Shown piece by piece: positions 37,509 to 47,170 of a stretch of DNA of 64,000 bases (positions are counted from its first letter, which is position 1; every line of letters begins with the position of its first letter). This stretch comes from Shewanella putrefaciens (GTDB taxonomy: Bacteria > Pseudomonadota > Gammaproteobacteria > Enterobacterales > Shewanellaceae): contig NZ_CP066370.1 in the NCBI RefSeq assembly GCF_016406325.1, positions 3,968,001-4,032,000 on the forward strand. Direction: 5' to 3'. The translations under genes and the position numbers were made by a program. The notes beneath the pieces are model-generated. The model saw only the letters and a list, made by a program, of their open reading frames with translations, had not been told where the DNA came from and ran no database searches.

Positions 37509-38117
37509 TTATTTTCTCGCAAGGAAATACGCAATCTCTAACAGTTCGTCGTATGACTTAATCGCTCCCGTTTCAACGCGATACTTTCCATTAACCACTA
37601 TCGCAGGCACACCCGTTAGCTTAGCGTTTTCAGTATCACGCTTCATCTTTGACATTTGTGCGTTAACCATAAAAGATTCTGCTGCTGCATCGAAATTTTT
37701 ACCATCAACACCATTAGCAACAAAAATCGCACGGATATCATTTCGGCTTGTAAAATGCTGTTTTTTATCATGAATAGCGGAGAATAATGCGGGTTCCACC
37801 TTATCAGCGACCTTTAATTGGTGCGCAACGGCAAAGGCACGTGACATTTCTACGCCCATTTCTTTACCAATAAAATCAACATGTGCTTGGTTAAAAGCGA
37901 TGCCTTCAGGCTTTTCTGCCAAGATTTTAGGCACGACAGTTTTAGAAAACGTGTAACAATGCGGGCAATAGAATGAGAAAAATTCAGTGATCTCAGGCTT
38001 TGCCGTTGCAGGGCCGTCGTTGATGACAGTGTAATGTACACCCTCTTGGTATTGCGCAGCCAATGCTGCCATTGGAGCCAGTAATAGAGCCGCTGCCATG
38101 AGTAATGCTTTTTTCAT
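37509..38117 (-). CDS. dsbA: periplasmic thiol:disulfide oxidase DsbA
   Basis: The 202-aa protein has a signal peptide cleaved after about residue 20 (ALA/AQ). The redox motif CPHC is at 51-54 in FSFYCPHCYTF, and the cis-proline loop GVP is at 169-171. Both are the E. coli DsbA forms, so it introduces disulfides into folding periplasmic proteins. It follows srkA by 124 bases, as in E. coli, and ends with a terminator. Confidence 0.96.
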   Translation of the reverse strand: MKKALLMAAALLLAPMAALAAQYQEGVHYTVINDGPATAKPEITEFFSFYCPHCYTFSKTVVPKILAEKPEGIAFNQAHVDFIGKEMGVEMSRAFAVAHQLKVADKVEPALFSAIHDKKQHFTSRNDIRAIFVANGVDGKNFDAAAESFMVNAQMSKMKRDTENAKLTGVPAIVVNGKYRVETGAIKSYDELLEIAYFLARK

Positions 38118-38241
38118 TAAAATTCCTTAAATCAATTTTATAAATAGTTTTGTACCGAAGACTAACATATTCCCATTTTTGAGTGTAACTCAAGCCTAAG
38201 AGTTCAATCTAATGTCACAGAAGAAGTCAGCAATCAGCCTT

Positions 38242-39279
38242 TTAATAAGGTATTAAACTTAACGGTGGTTCATCCAAGGCAAATAATTGCTCTTTGAAGG
38301 CTAAAATCTGCTGCTCCCAATATTTTTCATCCCCAAACCACGGGAAGTTCATTGGAAAAGCAGGATCCTGCCAACGTCTGCCAATCCAAGCATTATAGTG
38401 CACCATACGTAGTGCACGCAGAGGTTCAATCAATACCAATTGTCTTGTATCAAACTCACAAAACTCTTCATAGGCTTCGAGTAAAATCTCAAGCTGCATC
38501 AATTGCTGTTGCCTGTCACCCGTTAACATCATCCACAGATCTTGAATTGCCGGCCCCATACGCGCATCGTCTAAATCCACAAAACCTGGGCCGTTAGGCG
38601 TCCATAGGATGTTGCCAGGGTGCAGATCGCCATGCAGACGAATGGAGGTAAAAGCTTGTCGTTTCCAAATGGCATTTGCCTTCGCGAGCACTTGTTCCAC
38701 GACAGTGAAGAATGGCAGCCGTAAACTCGTAGGGACCAGATCAGACTGCTTTAACCATGCCAGAGGTTCTTCACCTAGGATCTGTGGGTTCAATGGTTCT
38801 CGCTCAGAAAAGACTTCCTGCGCGGCATATTGATGGATGCGACCGATAAATCGGCCAACTAATTCCAGCTGTTCTAAATTATCGACCTCAAAAGCGCGGC
38901 CGCCCAAGGAGGGGAATAGAGTAAATCGATAACCTCGATACTCATGCAATGTGTTTCCATTCAAGATCACTGGCACCGCCATAGGTATATCTTCAGCAGC
39001 GAGGGCCAGAGCATAATCATGCTCTTCTTGAATTTGAGCATTACTCCAACGATCTGGGCGATAAAACTTGACCACAAAACGCGCCCCTTCGTCGCTGCGG
39101 AATTGATATACACGATTCTCGTAACTATTAAGCGCAAGTAAGCCAGTTTCGGGATAAATGCCGAGACTCTCTATCGCATCTAAGATCAAGTCAGGTGTTA
39201 AAGCTTGAAAATGAAACTCAGCGCCGCTGCTTTGGTTTGCTGATGGCATATTGCTTTGATTAAGCTGTTCTGGGCTCAT
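38242..39279 (-). CDS. srkA: stress response kinase A (YihE/RdoA)
   Basis: The 345-aa protein is an APH-like kinase with HGDLHPGN at 216-223 and DLDD at 235-238. The order srkA-dsbA matches E. coli yihE-dsbA, where the kinase is linked to Cpx stress and protects from programmed death. It phosphorylates Ser/Thr of unknown targets. Here it follows a DUF3630-like gene by 10 bases and selO before that, so it appears to belong to a longer unit. The N-terminus has about 20 extra Gln/Ser-rich residues; the ATG has a weak site. Confidence 0.93.
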   Translation of the reverse strand: MSPEQLNQSNMPSANQSSGAEFHFQALTPDLILDAIESLGIYPETGLLALNSYENRVYQFRSDEGARFVVKFYRPDRWSNAQIQEEHDYALALAAEDIPMAVPVILNGNTLHEYRGYRFTLFPSLGGRAFEVDNLEQLELVGRFIGRIHQYAAQEVFSEREPLNPQILGEEPLAWLKQSDLVPTSLRLPFFTVVEQVLAKANAIWKRQAFTSIRLHGDLHPGNILWTPNGPGFVDLDDARMGPAIQDLWMMLTGDRQQQLMQLEILLEAYEEFCEFDTRQLVLIEPLRALRMVHYNAWIGRRWQDPAFPMNFPWFGDEKYWEQQILAFKEQLFALDEPPLSLIPY

Positions 39280-39289
39280 ATGGATTCAC

Positions 39290-39613
39290 TTATAGGTGAG
39301 ATTTCAGCAAAGTCGCTAAATATTCTAACACGTCAAAATCAGCTTCCCGTTCAGCCGAAAGCCAGCAAATGTTGCCGTAAAACTCATAGTTTAGCCAGAG
39401 TTGAGTCCCCTCAAACTCCAATAACCATTGGTGCCTATCTGCACCCCATTGGCGTTCGCGTACCGTGCAATCTAATGCGGCCACCAGCGGCTCGGCAAAA
39501 TCGGCGAAGCGGTCAAAATCGATATCAGCACTGATCGATAGACTTAATGCGTTTTTATCTAAGCTAATGGCATCTATGCTAATGGCTTTTATGTGAGAGC
39601 TCGGTAATTTCAT
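39290..39613 (-). CDS. DUF3630-like small protein
   Basis: The 107-aa protein contains RQWGADRHQWLLEFEGTQLWLNYEFYGNICWLS, which I recall from DUF3630 proteins next to srkA in Shewanella. No function is known and no catalytic motif is visible. It is tightly placed between selO (13 bases) and srkA (10 bases), so it is probably translated with both. A role as a partner of one of them is an inference. Confidence 0.65.
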   Translation of the reverse strand: MKLPSSHIKAISIDAISLDKNALSLSISADIDFDRFADFAEPLVAALDCTVRERQWGADRHQWLLEFEGTQLWLNYEFYGNICWLSAEREADFDVLEYLATLLKSHL

Positions 39614-39626
39614 GCTTTTTATCCAA

Positions 39627-41081
39627 TCAACTACTACATGACATAATTAACCCTTGGCCCCAATCGGGTGGACGCTTAGCTAACTCATCATGTTCAACTT
39701 GTTCTGCAAATGGCTGACTCAACACTTGTTGCAAACGCTGCAGTGGCGCAAGGTTACCTTCTTCTACGGCAATTATCGCCTCTTGAGCTAAATAATTGCG
39801 CAAAATATATTTAGGATTGACACTATTACGCTCAGTTTGCCAAGCCGCAATATCCGTAACGTCCCCTAATCTAAGCTGATAAGCTTTATACCAAGTGTCG
39901 AACTGATGAGTATCGATAAAATCATCCCGTAGAGAGCTATGTTGACTCCTTGGATCTAACTGACCAAATTGACGCCATGTTTGAGCGTAATCCAGTTGGT
40001 TTTTTTCCATCAACACAGTGAATTGACCTATAAGTTCAAGATCTTGCTTATCCTGCTCGGCCGTTGATTTATCCAATGTTGTCAGCCCCAATTTGGCGCG
40101 CATTAACAGCAAATAGGTCTGTACTAGCGCCTCTTGGTATTGATTAAGAATGGCAATTAAATCATCGGATGGGATCACAGGCGTGAGCGCCTGCGCTAAA
40201 CGCTGCAAATTCCATAAACCGACCCCAGGTTGCTGACCAAAGGCATAACGGCCTTCAGGGTCGGAATGATTGCAAATAAAATCTTCTTGAAAAGTATCAA
40301 GAAAGGCAAAGGGGCCGAAATCAAAACTATCCCCTAAAATCGACATATTGTCGGTGTTCATCACCCCATGGGCAAAACCCACCGCCTGCCAATGGGCAAT
40401 CATCTTAGCGGTATCTTGGACGACCTGTAAAAACCACGCTTTATAACCCGATGGATCGCAACTCAAATGAGGATAATGCTGAGTAATAGTGAAGTTGAGT
40501 AATTGGAGCAGCTTATCGGCACGTCCGCGTTCACTGTGGCAGAAAAATTCGAAATGGCCGAAACGAATATGGCTACGAGCTAAACGCACGGTAATCGCCG
40601 CAGTTTCTTGGCTCTCACGCCAGACAGGCATATCCGAACCGATTACGGCTAAGGCGCGAGTCGTAGGTACATGTAAATGATATAAGGCTTCCGAGACTAA
40701 GAACTCCCTCACAGCTGAGCGCATCACGGCGCGGCCATCACCATGACGTGAGTATGGAGTTGGACCACCGCCCTTAAGTGCCACATCCCATGCGCCATTC
40801 GGCCCTATCGCTTCACCTAAAATAATTGAGCGGCCATCGCCTAAACGCGGTGTATACCCGCCAAATTGGTGGCCGCTATACACTTGAGCATAATAAGTGG
40901 CGCCATCGATGGCGGCATTACCCGATAACCCCAACAGTAACTCGTCCGTAGGTTGAGTTAAGCCTATCAATTGGGCAGCATCATGACTCCACGCTAACCA
41001 CTGTGGATGACTGAGTCCCTGCGGATATACTTGAGAATAAAACTCAGGTAATTGAGTAAAAAAATCCTGCTTAAACTGCAT
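39627..41081 (-). CDS. selO: protein adenylyltransferase SelO (YdiU)
   Basis: The 484-aa protein is the bacterial SelO pseudokinase. [23 protein letters not shown] contains the glycine-rich loop, [32 protein letters not shown] follows, and [22 protein letters not shown] carries the N and D(F)G catalytic elements. SelO flips ATP and AMPylates Ser/Thr/Tyr of redox proteins. The chain ends MSCSS; Cys482 sits where eukaryotic SelO has selenocysteine. It leads a tight block with a DUF3630-like gene, srkA and dsbA, all linked to stress or redox. Confidence 0.95.
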   Translation of the reverse strand: MQFKQDFFTQLPEFYSQVYPQGLSHPQWLAWSHDAAQLIGLTQPTDELLLGLSGNAAIDGATYYAQVYSGHQFGGYTPRLGDGRSIILGEAIGPNGAWDVALKGGGPTPYSRHGDGRAVMRSAVREFLVSEALYHLHVPTTRALAVIGSDMPVWRESQETAAITVRLARSHIRFGHFEFFCHSERGRADKLLQLLNFTITQHYPHLSCDPSGYKAWFLQVVQDTAKMIAHWQAVGFAHGVMNTDNMSILGDSFDFGPFAFLDTFQEDFICNHSDPEGRYAFGQQPGVGLWNLQRLAQALTPVIPSDDLIAILNQYQEALVQTYLLLMRAKLGLTTLDKSTAEQDKQDLELIGQFTVLMEKNQLDYAQTWRQFGQLDPRSQHSSLRDDFIDTHQFDTWYKAYQLRLGDVTDIAAWQTERNSVNPKYILRNYLAQEAIIAVEEGNLAPLQRLQQVLSQPFAEQVEHDELAKRPPDWGQGLIMSCSS

Positions 41082-41091
41082 ACTTACCCGC

Positions 41092-41385
41092 CTATTGACT
41101 CAAAGTCTTACAAACAAGCACAGAGTTAGCATCAATCTCACACAGATGCCCACATTGATACACTCCAGCAGTGCTAGACTGACTTAAACGCTGCATCCCA
41201 AGCGCCTTACGCTGACACTGCTCTAACGTATCGTAATAACCATTAATATCATCAACTTGCAAAGACTCTGCAGGCACTATATCGGTATTAGGATAATAGA
41301 AAAGAGTCCATTCAGGCGCTTTAGTACATCCACTCAGTAGCCATAATCCCAACAGGACACTGGGCAAGGTATAACGTAACTTCAT
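41092..41385 (-). CDS. small lipoprotein, unknown function
   Basis: The 97-aa product has a lipoprotein signal ([10 protein letters not shown], lipobox LSGC with Cys20). The mature part has four further cysteines, fit for disulfides in the periplasm. No family is recognised. It lies 10 bases upstream of selO and could share its transcript. A terminator separates it from the gene before. Confidence 0.75.
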   Translation of the reverse strand: MKLRYTLPSVLLGLWLLSGCTKAPEWTLFYYPNTDIVPAESLQVDDINGYYDTLEQCQRKALGMQRLSQSSTAGVYQCGHLCEIDANSVLVCKTLSQ

Positions 41386-41402
41386 CTTCTCTACCCCATA
41401 AA

Positions 41403-41426
41403 AAAAGCGAACCTTAGTTCGCTTTT
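41403..41426. terminator. intrinsic terminator before the lipoprotein gene
   Basis: AAAAGCGAAC and GTTCGCTTTT form a perfect 10-bp stem with a CTTA loop. It can work on both strands and probably ends the transcript of 41512-42393. Confidence 0.85.
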
Positions 41427-41511
41427 GCGCATTCAGTTAAGCTGGATTCTACACTGCCTAAGCGAGGGAAATAACCGCTTTTCACCTAAGGGATTAATCC
41501 ACTCATTTACG

Positions 41512-42393
41512 TTAAACCTTTGCTACTTTTGCCTGAGCTTTTTCGATACGACTAATTCGCCCCTCAAAGCCCGTCACAGTGCCATCACTTAAGCCTAGCA
41601 GTAATGCCTCTTGGCACAGTGCAATAGCGGCATCAAATGCCTGAGTATCACTGAGTAATGTAGCGAGTTGTAAAAAACCGGAGGTTTTTAGCTCAGACAC
41701 TTTGTCTTTCTCTGCAGAAACGGCGTGGAAAAGTGCAAGATAAGGCTGTGTTAGCTGAGCGCCATAGTTAAGATAATCCGCAGATTTACGCTGCTTGTAA
41801 CACTCACCAATCATATTTTGTAGCGCGGTGTATCGTTCAAGGGCAGAGCCCGCCTGTTGATATTCTTCAAAGGCGCGTTGTAATGTGATATTTGCCCACG
41901 TATCTGGCGCGGCAAAACTGATCTCTGACGTCGAGGAAGCTGAGTCCATATTTAATGTGGATTGCGCAGCCAGCTCTGATATTGGCTCGAATTTAGGTGT
42001 GGTTTCAACTGGATCACCCATTTCATTTGGTGGCGAGCCTAAAATAATAACCGCTTCTTCGTTATGGGCTGCTGGCGCATCTGCCTCGTTAACATCAGGA
42101 GCAATATGAAGAGTGTGTGTTTGAGACGCCGTCTGAGCTTGAGGTTCGCGGGGCATTAGCTCTGCTTCAACTTCTTTTGCGGTAACAACTTCAGATTCTG
42201 GCAAAACGACGGCCTTTACCTCATTAACGGCGGTGGTTGTTTCAACCTGCTCAGGATGCTCAGTATAAACCGTAGAGTTTTCAGTCGTCTTTTTAGGTGT
42301 TATTGCTTCTTGCTCCTCTTTCGCCAAGCGCTGCGCGCGACGAAATAGGAATACACCGATTGCAATCAGTATTATTACGACAATGATCTTCAT
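41512..42393 (-). CDS. membrane-anchored protein with TPR-like C-terminus
   Basis: The 293-aa protein begins with one membrane segment (IIVVIILIAIGVFLF). A charged linker (RRAQRLAKEEQEA) and a long acidic, Ala/Thr/Glu-rich region follow. The helical C-terminal 130 residues read ALERYTALQNMIGECYKQRKSADYLNYGAQLT and may be TPR-like. It is probably an inner-membrane protein with a cytoplasmic tail. No family is recognised. Confidence 0.6.
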   Translation of the reverse strand: MKIIVVIILIAIGVFLFRRAQRLAKEEQEAITPKKTTENSTVYTEHPEQVETTTAVNEVKAVVLPESEVVTAKEVEAELMPREPQAQTASQTHTLHIAPDVNEADAPAAHNEEAVIILGSPPNEMGDPVETTPKFEPISELAAQSTLNMDSASSTSEISFAAPDTWANITLQRAFEEYQQAGSALERYTALQNMIGECYKQRKSADYLNYGAQLTQPYLALFHAVSAEKDKVSELKTSGFLQLATLLSDTQAFDAAIALCQEALLLGLSDGTVTGFEGRISRIEKAQAKVAKV

Positions 42394-42664
42394 TCTTGTT
42401 CACCTTTGATGGCCGCTTCTCGTCAGAAGCTGTGTCAATTGGCTTACCAAGCCATATCCCTTGAGGTGGCTGGCAACGGGGTTTATCTAAAAATTGAGCA
42501 GAGATTAACCGCTATTAAAGTCCATACTATCAGTGTAAATCAAGTAATTATGCCTTTTTATACGATCTTACACTCAAATCGTTATAATAAATTGCATTAA
42601 ACTTAAGCTTTATCTCCCCACTTAGCGATAAGTCAACATTTTGCAACACTAAAAAAGGAATGCT
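42394..42664. other. gene-free stretch
   Basis: The 271 bases between the divergent genes show no convincing coding sequence; a 64-codon frame at 42406-42600 has no ribosome-binding site. No strong hairpin was seen. Confidence 0.4.
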
Positions 42665-43024
42665 ATGCAACAAATACTGATCGTCGCCCATGCAAGCCCA
42701 TACGGCACAGAAAAATTATTTAATACCTTACGGATTGCCATGGCATTGCAAGATCAAGAGGAACAACAGATAGGTCTAAAGATCTTTTTAATGTCAGATG
42801 CCATTTTTGGTGCCCTCAAAAACCAAACAACACCGGATTTAAGCTACAACTTACAACAAATGTTTGAAATCCTCAGCGCACAACAGGTCCCTATTTTACT
42901 CTGTAAAACCTGCGCACAGGCACGTGGTGTGAATGCAGAGATGATTATTGAAGGCGCTGACATTGGCACACTACAGGATTTAACTCGTTGGACCTTAGCC
43001 GCAGATAAAGTCATCCATATTTAA
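42665..43024 (+). CDS. DsrE/DsrF-like family protein
   Basis: The 119-aa protein has the DsrE fold pattern, with a hydrophobic first strand (ILIVAHASPYGTEKLFNTLRIA) and the cysteines of CKTCAQARG near residue 80, where DsrE/TusD sulfur carriers keep a reactive cysteine. It may carry sulfur or act as a small redox protein in the cytoplasm. It has an AAAAAGGAA site and is alone on its transcript. Confidence 0.78.
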   Translation: MQQILIVAHASPYGTEKLFNTLRIAMALQDQEEQQIGLKIFLMSDAIFGALKNQTTPDLSYNLQQMFEILSAQQVPILLCKTCAQARGVNAEMIIEGADIGTLQDLTRWTLAADKVIHI

Positions 43025-43162
43025 GATGCACCTTAAGATTATTTTCTTGATCAATTTAAAGCCTTATTTTGTGCGCACCTTCATAAATTGGCGCATCTCT
43101 TTTGTCAGCGCCAATCTCACTGCTTATGATAGGATATCCGAGTAACTGACTAAGGTATTCAA

Positions 43163-43564
43163 ATGGACGCAGCGGAACTACTCACAGGCAAGCTTCTATA
43201 CGAACACCAAACCATAGCTGCCATGGCGAAAATTTATTGCAAGGCACACCACCAAGGACAAGATGAAAATGGTCTGTGTTCTGATTGTCTTGAATTATTA
43301 GATTATGCCGCAACTCGTTTAGATCGCTGTCCTTACGGCCAAAACAAGCCGACCTGCAATAAATGCCCCGTGCATTGTTACAAGCCCGTCCAGAAACAAA
43401 TCGTGAAAGAAATTATGATTTACTCAGGACCTCGTATGCTGTTACCTCATCCGATACGCGCTATTAAACACCTACTCGCCGAACGGGTCCCTGTTCCGGA
43501 TACAGTGCCAGAGGCCGCATCCAATCGACATCAACGCATAGCCAATTCAAAGAAAAACCCCTAG
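43163..43564 (+). CDS. nitrous oxide-stimulated promoter family protein
   Basis: The 133-aa protein has seven cysteines in motifs YCKAHH, CSDCLELLDYA and CPYGQNKPTCNKCPVHCYKP, the pattern of the NOSP family (Pfam name from memory). The cysteines suggest metal or Fe-S binding. No enzymatic role is established. It is monocistronic. Confidence 0.82.
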   Translation: MDAAELLTGKLLYEHQTIAAMAKIYCKAHHQGQDENGLCSDCLELLDYAATRLDRCPYGQNKPTCNKCPVHCYKPVQKQIVKEIMIYSGPRMLLPHPIRAIKHLLAERVPVPDTVPEAASNRHQRIANSKKNP

Positions 43565-43618
43565 TAACACTTTTGCGACACCCATTTCCCTGTTATAACA
43601 AGGCTCGAGGTGTCGCAC

Positions 43619-44548
43619 ATGAACGAATTTAATACTTTTTTCGCTCAAGCTTATTGGTGGTTATCATTACTTGGAGGCTTGCATTGCCTCGCACTCGCTA
43701 TTTATATTCGCTATTTTTACCACGCAGACGGTAATCAAAAACTTCTGGCAAGCTTTCTCAGTCTTATTGCACTTTACTTTCTCACAGGCATGCTTAATCG
43801 CGATAATACGCCGATCCCTATTCATATTTTATTTAATCTTATCAATCCAATATATTTCCTACTTATGCCTTTGCTCTATCTTTATTGCAAACGCAGTTTA
43901 GAGCAACGCTTTGAACCTATTGGCTTTTCAAAACATTACTGGCCATCCATTTTTACTCTTTTTATCGCAGTAATCGATATCTTCCTCAGGATAGATTTAG
44001 AAAAAAATCCGATTTGGTTTCAAGCTGAAATTATCCTGCATCAAATCAATATTGATATCAGCCACTGGGGGATCCTGTTACCTCTGTTACTTTCGATACA
44101 AACCTGCGGATATTTTATTGCTCTGTGGATTTTATTTAGACGCTACAAAGTACCCAAACAAGAGTCCCCCAACGCACCACAGGCAAGCCTACGTTTAATC
44201 CGTTTTCGTTGGCTTTTTAGCCTAACCTTAGCCATGTTACTTAACTGGCTTATCCGCGTATTTGTCGTTGTTATCCCCTTTTATCTTGGTGACTCACTCT
44301 CCATATTCTCCCACGCTTTACCCCGACTAACCTTATTACTGAGCATCTATTTACTCGCAGCCTATGGCCTAAAACAAATTACCCGTATCGCCTATTTAAA
44401 AGGGCATCTTGCTGCGCCTACAACACCGACAACCACAGCCCAAACAGAAGAACTACTTACTCCAGAGGAGTTTGACTTTCTGCAACACCTTCAACAAGAA
44501 TCGAATGAAGTCAGTGACAAATCCGCAGAATCTAAACACAACGCTTAG
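43619..44548 (+). CDS. seven-helix membrane protein, AraC-sensor-like
   Basis: The 309-aa protein has about seven hydrophobic segments starting WWLSLLGGLHCLALAIYI and a short polar tail. The pattern resembles the N-terminal membrane part of AraC-type regulators that carry a 7TM input domain, but the DNA-binding helix-turn-helix is absent here. It could be a truncated regulator or a distinct membrane protein. ATG 43619 follows GAGGTG; an earlier GTG at 43610 is less likely. Confidence 0.55.
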   Translation: MNEFNTFFAQAYWWLSLLGGLHCLALAIYIRYFYHADGNQKLLASFLSLIALYFLTGMLNRDNTPIPIHILFNLINPIYFLLMPLLYLYCKRSLEQRFEPIGFSKHYWPSIFTLFIAVIDIFLRIDLEKNPIWFQAEIILHQINIDISHWGILLPLLLSIQTCGYFIALWILFRRYKVPKQESPNAPQASLRLIRFRWLFSLTLAMLLNWLIRVFVVVIPFYLGDSLSIFSHALPRLTLLLSIYLLAAYGLKQITRIAYLKGHLAAPTTPTTTAQTEELLTPEEFDFLQHLQQESNEVSDKSAESKHNA

Positions 44549-44698
44549 AACTAAAAGCATGATTCAATATCCAATACTGCATCAACCTCGCCGTTTCTCT
44601 AGCAAACTGAACCTCGGCTGACATGAACACAGTAATTAGCTGTCATTATTCACTATTAAGGGTACTCTGATGGAACTGAGTACTTGAGGAGAATCCAT

Positions 44699-45283
44699 AT
44701 GAAATCTTTTTTAACTGCAATTGCTGTATCAACATGCCTTATTGTGAGCCTCTTTACCGCCCCCGCTACACGAGCAGATGACAGCTATAACAAAGCCTTA
44801 GCGAATTTCCATCAAGCAAAAGAAACCCGTAAATTTTTCGATACTGCCTATGGTTATGCCCTATTCCCAACAATCGGGAAAGGCGGTATTGGCATAGGTG
44901 CTGCCTACGGAAAAGGACGAGTCTATCAAGCTGGTGTCTATACTGGTGATTCTAGTATGACTCAGCTATCCATAGGCTTTCAGTTAGGAGGACAAGCCTA
45001 CAGCGAAATCATCTTCTTTAAAGATGCAAAATCCTACGATGCCTTTACAAGCGGTAGTTTCGAGTTCGACGCCCAAGCTTCTGCTGTTGCGATAAATATG
45101 GGGGCAAATGCACAAGCGGGAACTAAGGGTAATTCTGCAGCTGCAGGCCAATCCGGTGGAAACCAATCCGCGACTGGGGCCTATATCAATGGTATGGCAG
45201 TATTTACCGCAGCAAAAGGTGGCTTAATGTTTGAAGCGGCGTTAGCGGGACAATCTTTCACTTTTGAGCCTAGAGCTAACTAA
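44699..45283 (+). CDS. secreted YSC84-like lipid-binding protein
   Basis: The 194-aa product has a signal peptide ending near TRA/DDSYNKAL. The YSC84 (SH3YL1) domain carries YGYALFPTIGKGGIGIGAAYGKGRVY and GFQLGGQAYSEIIFF, and a Gly/Asn/Ala-rich loop (about 140-165) precedes the last strands. Eukaryotic relatives bind phosphoinositides; bacterial ones have no clear role. GAGGAGAAT precedes the ATG. Confidence 0.82.
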   Translation: MKSFLTAIAVSTCLIVSLFTAPATRADDSYNKALANFHQAKETRKFFDTAYGYALFPTIGKGGIGIGAAYGKGRVYQAGVYTGDSSMTQLSIGFQLGGQAYSEIIFFKDAKSYDAFTSGSFEFDAQASAVAINMGANAQAGTKGNSAAAGQSGGNQSATGAYINGMAVFTAAKGGLMFEAALAGQSFTFEPRAN

Positions 45284-45325
45284 AACGACCTTAGCATTTA
45301 AGCTAAATCTTTTCCCTCCAATGTA

Positions 45326-45356
45326 AACGGCGAGTGATATCACTCGCCGTTATTTT
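45326..45356. terminator. terminator between the YSC84 gene and the siderophore cluster
   Basis: A perfect 26-bp palindrome built around GTGATATCAC is followed by TATTTTAT. It lies 43 bases after the stop and can serve both convergent genes. Confidence 0.8.
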
Positions 45357-45389
45357 ATCTTCAAGATAAACCGTGCTATGGGTCGTCAG

Positions 45390-46391
45390 CTACTTTACGT
45401 AACCCTTTAACACATCATCAATCATAATATTAAGGGATGTTATGCCCGCCCCAGTTATATACCAAGCCTCGGGATCCACAAAAATAATGTTCCCCGTCTT
45501 CCAAGCGTTAGTTTCACGCAAGAGAGGGTTATCGATAGATTGTTTATCCAATACAGGGCTTCGCTCCATCACTGCGGTTCTGTCAACCACGTAAATGATG
45601 TCGGGATTGTTTTCAAGAATAAACTCGCTTGATACAGGTTGGCCGTGCAGTCCCATCTGCTCTGATAAGCTGGCAGGTTTCACCCCTAGCGCACTGTAAA
45701 TAAACCCATACCGAGAACGAATACCTAAAAATCGAAAAGCGCCATTATTATGTAGCACCACCAAGGCTTTTTCTGGCCTGTCCTTAATCACCATTCTGGC
45801 GGCTTGGATCTTAGTTTCCAGTTCATCCACTTTATGTTTTGCCAAGGTTTGCTTATCGAATAATTTCCCCAGCATCAATAAGTGTTTTGTGACTATATCA
45901 AAGTAATCGCTGTTGCTGTCTTGGTAATCAATATCCAAATGAATGGTTGGTGCCAAATTGGAAAGCGCTTGATAATGACTAGCTTGAACGGATGACATTA
46001 GCACCAAATCGGGTTTAAGTGCATAAATACGTTCCATATTGGGTTGAACGATAGCACCTAAATCAACGATATCACTATTGTTGCTGTAGTCTTTCAGGTA
46101 GTAAGGAACAAAATCCTTTGGCATACCGACAATAGGAATACCCAACTGTTCGAGATAGTCGACTTCATTCATATCTAGGGCCGCAACACGTACTGGCCGT
46201 TTTGTAATAACAGTAGTGCCCAGCTTATGCTCTACCTCTATCGGGGCAAACTCCAACTCAACCGTTGAAGCACTCGTATCCGATGATGCAGGCTGTAATG
46301 ACTCGGTTTTATTGTCGCAGGCCAGCAAAAAAGCCGAGCTAAATAACAGAATCGCTATCACTTTAGTCCCACTTCTACATTTCGACGTCAC
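45390..46391 (-). CDS. ferric-siderophore ABC importer, substrate-binding lipoprotein
   Basis: The 333-aa protein has a lipoprotein signal (FSSAFLLAC, Cys25) and the periplasmic-binding fold of the FatB/CeuE/VctP group: RVAALDMNEVDYLEQLGIPIVGMP, LKPDLVLMSS and NPDIIYVVDRT. It should bind a ferric siderophore and hand it to the permease genes upstream in the operon. GTG 46391 overlaps the ATPase stop as GTGA and has AAGGAG 8 bases before it. It is the last gene of the six-gene unit that starts with the TonB receptor. Confidence 0.9.
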   Translation of the reverse strand: MTSKCRSGTKVIAILLFSSAFLLACDNKTESLQPASSDTSASTVELEFAPIEVEHKLGTTVITKRPVRVAALDMNEVDYLEQLGIPIVGMPKDFVPYYLKDYSNNSDIVDLGAIVQPNMERIYALKPDLVLMSSVQASHYQALSNLAPTIHLDIDYQDSNSDYFDIVTKHLLMLGKLFDKQTLAKHKVDELETKIQAARMVIKDRPEKALVVLHNNGAFRFLGIRSRYGFIYSALGVKPASLSEQMGLHGQPVSSEFILENNPDIIYVVDRTAVMERSPVLDKQSIDNPLLRETNAWKTGNIIFVDPEAWYITGAGITSLNIMIDDVLKGYVK

Positions 46392-47170
46392 TTGTATTCT
46401 CCTTGTAAGTTGAAGTTGAAATAGTTACATACTGTTCCTTGGTTCGTTTTCAGCACCTCAAGATCCAGTTCGTACAGGGCTTTTAACCTTTGTGCTGTGA
46501 CGACCTCTTCAACGGGTCCAGCGCAGTGCACAACGCCTTGCTTCATACCGACAATATAGTCGGAGTAGTTAGCTGCAAAATTGATATCGTGAACCACTAA
46601 CACTACCGTTCGTTTGTAATCGTCACACAGATGGCGAAGTGCCCGCATGATGCTAACGGCATGTTTCATATCCAGATTGTTGAGCGGTTCATCTAACAAT
46701 AAATAATCCGTTTGCTGCGCAATCGCCATTGCCAGAAAAGCCATTTGGCGTTGTCCGCCGCTAAGTTCATCAATAAATACATTGGCTAATGACTGTAAAG
46801 CTAAAAACGACAGCGCTTCATCAATGGCGCGATGATCTTCCTTTGTGAGTGCCCCTTGGCTATAGGGAAAACGACCAAATGCCACTAACTCCCTGACCGT
46901 CAGGCGTAAATTGAGGCTGTTAAACTGACGCATGGTTGCCACTTGCTTGGCATAATCCTTCAAGGGAATATTGTGGATAGCAGTACCTTTGAGTAATACC
47001 TCGCCCTGCTGGATATTCAGTAACCGACCAATCGACATCAGTAAGGTACTTTTGCCGGCACCGTTGGGGCCGATGAGAGAAGTCATCTGATGTTCGGGAA
47101 ATTGTGCAGTGACATTTTTTAGCACAGGTTTCGCGCCATAAGACTGATATAAGTTATTGACGGTTATCAC
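46388..47170 (-). CDS. ferric-siderophore ABC importer, ATPase
   Basis: The 260-aa ATPase has Walker A GPNGAGKST, the LSGGQRQMAFLAMA signature and Walker B YLLLDEPLNNLD, with the H-loop in VVHDINFAANY. It belongs to the FecE/BtuD-type iron-complex group and powers the two permeases encoded before it. The start overlaps the permease stop by 4 bases (ATGA) and its end overlaps the binding-protein start. Confidence 0.93.
   Translation of the reverse strand: MITVNNLYQSYGAKPVLKNVTAQFPEHQMTSLIGPNGAGKSTLLMSIGRLLNIQQGEVLLKGTAIHNIPLKDYAKQVATMRQFNSLNLRLTVRELVAFGRFPYSQGALTKEDHRAIDEALSFLALQSLANVFIDELSGGQRQMAFLAMAIAQQTDYLLLDEPLNNLDMKHAVSIMRALRHLCDDYKRTVVLVVHDINFAANYSDYIVGMKQGVVHCAGPVEEVVTAQRLKALYELDLEVLKTNQGTVCNYFNFNLQGEYK

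Noticed and set aside
42406-42600. 64-codon frame upstream of the DsrE-like gene
   Set aside because: No ribosome-binding site and no recognisable protein; starts directly behind a divergent gene.
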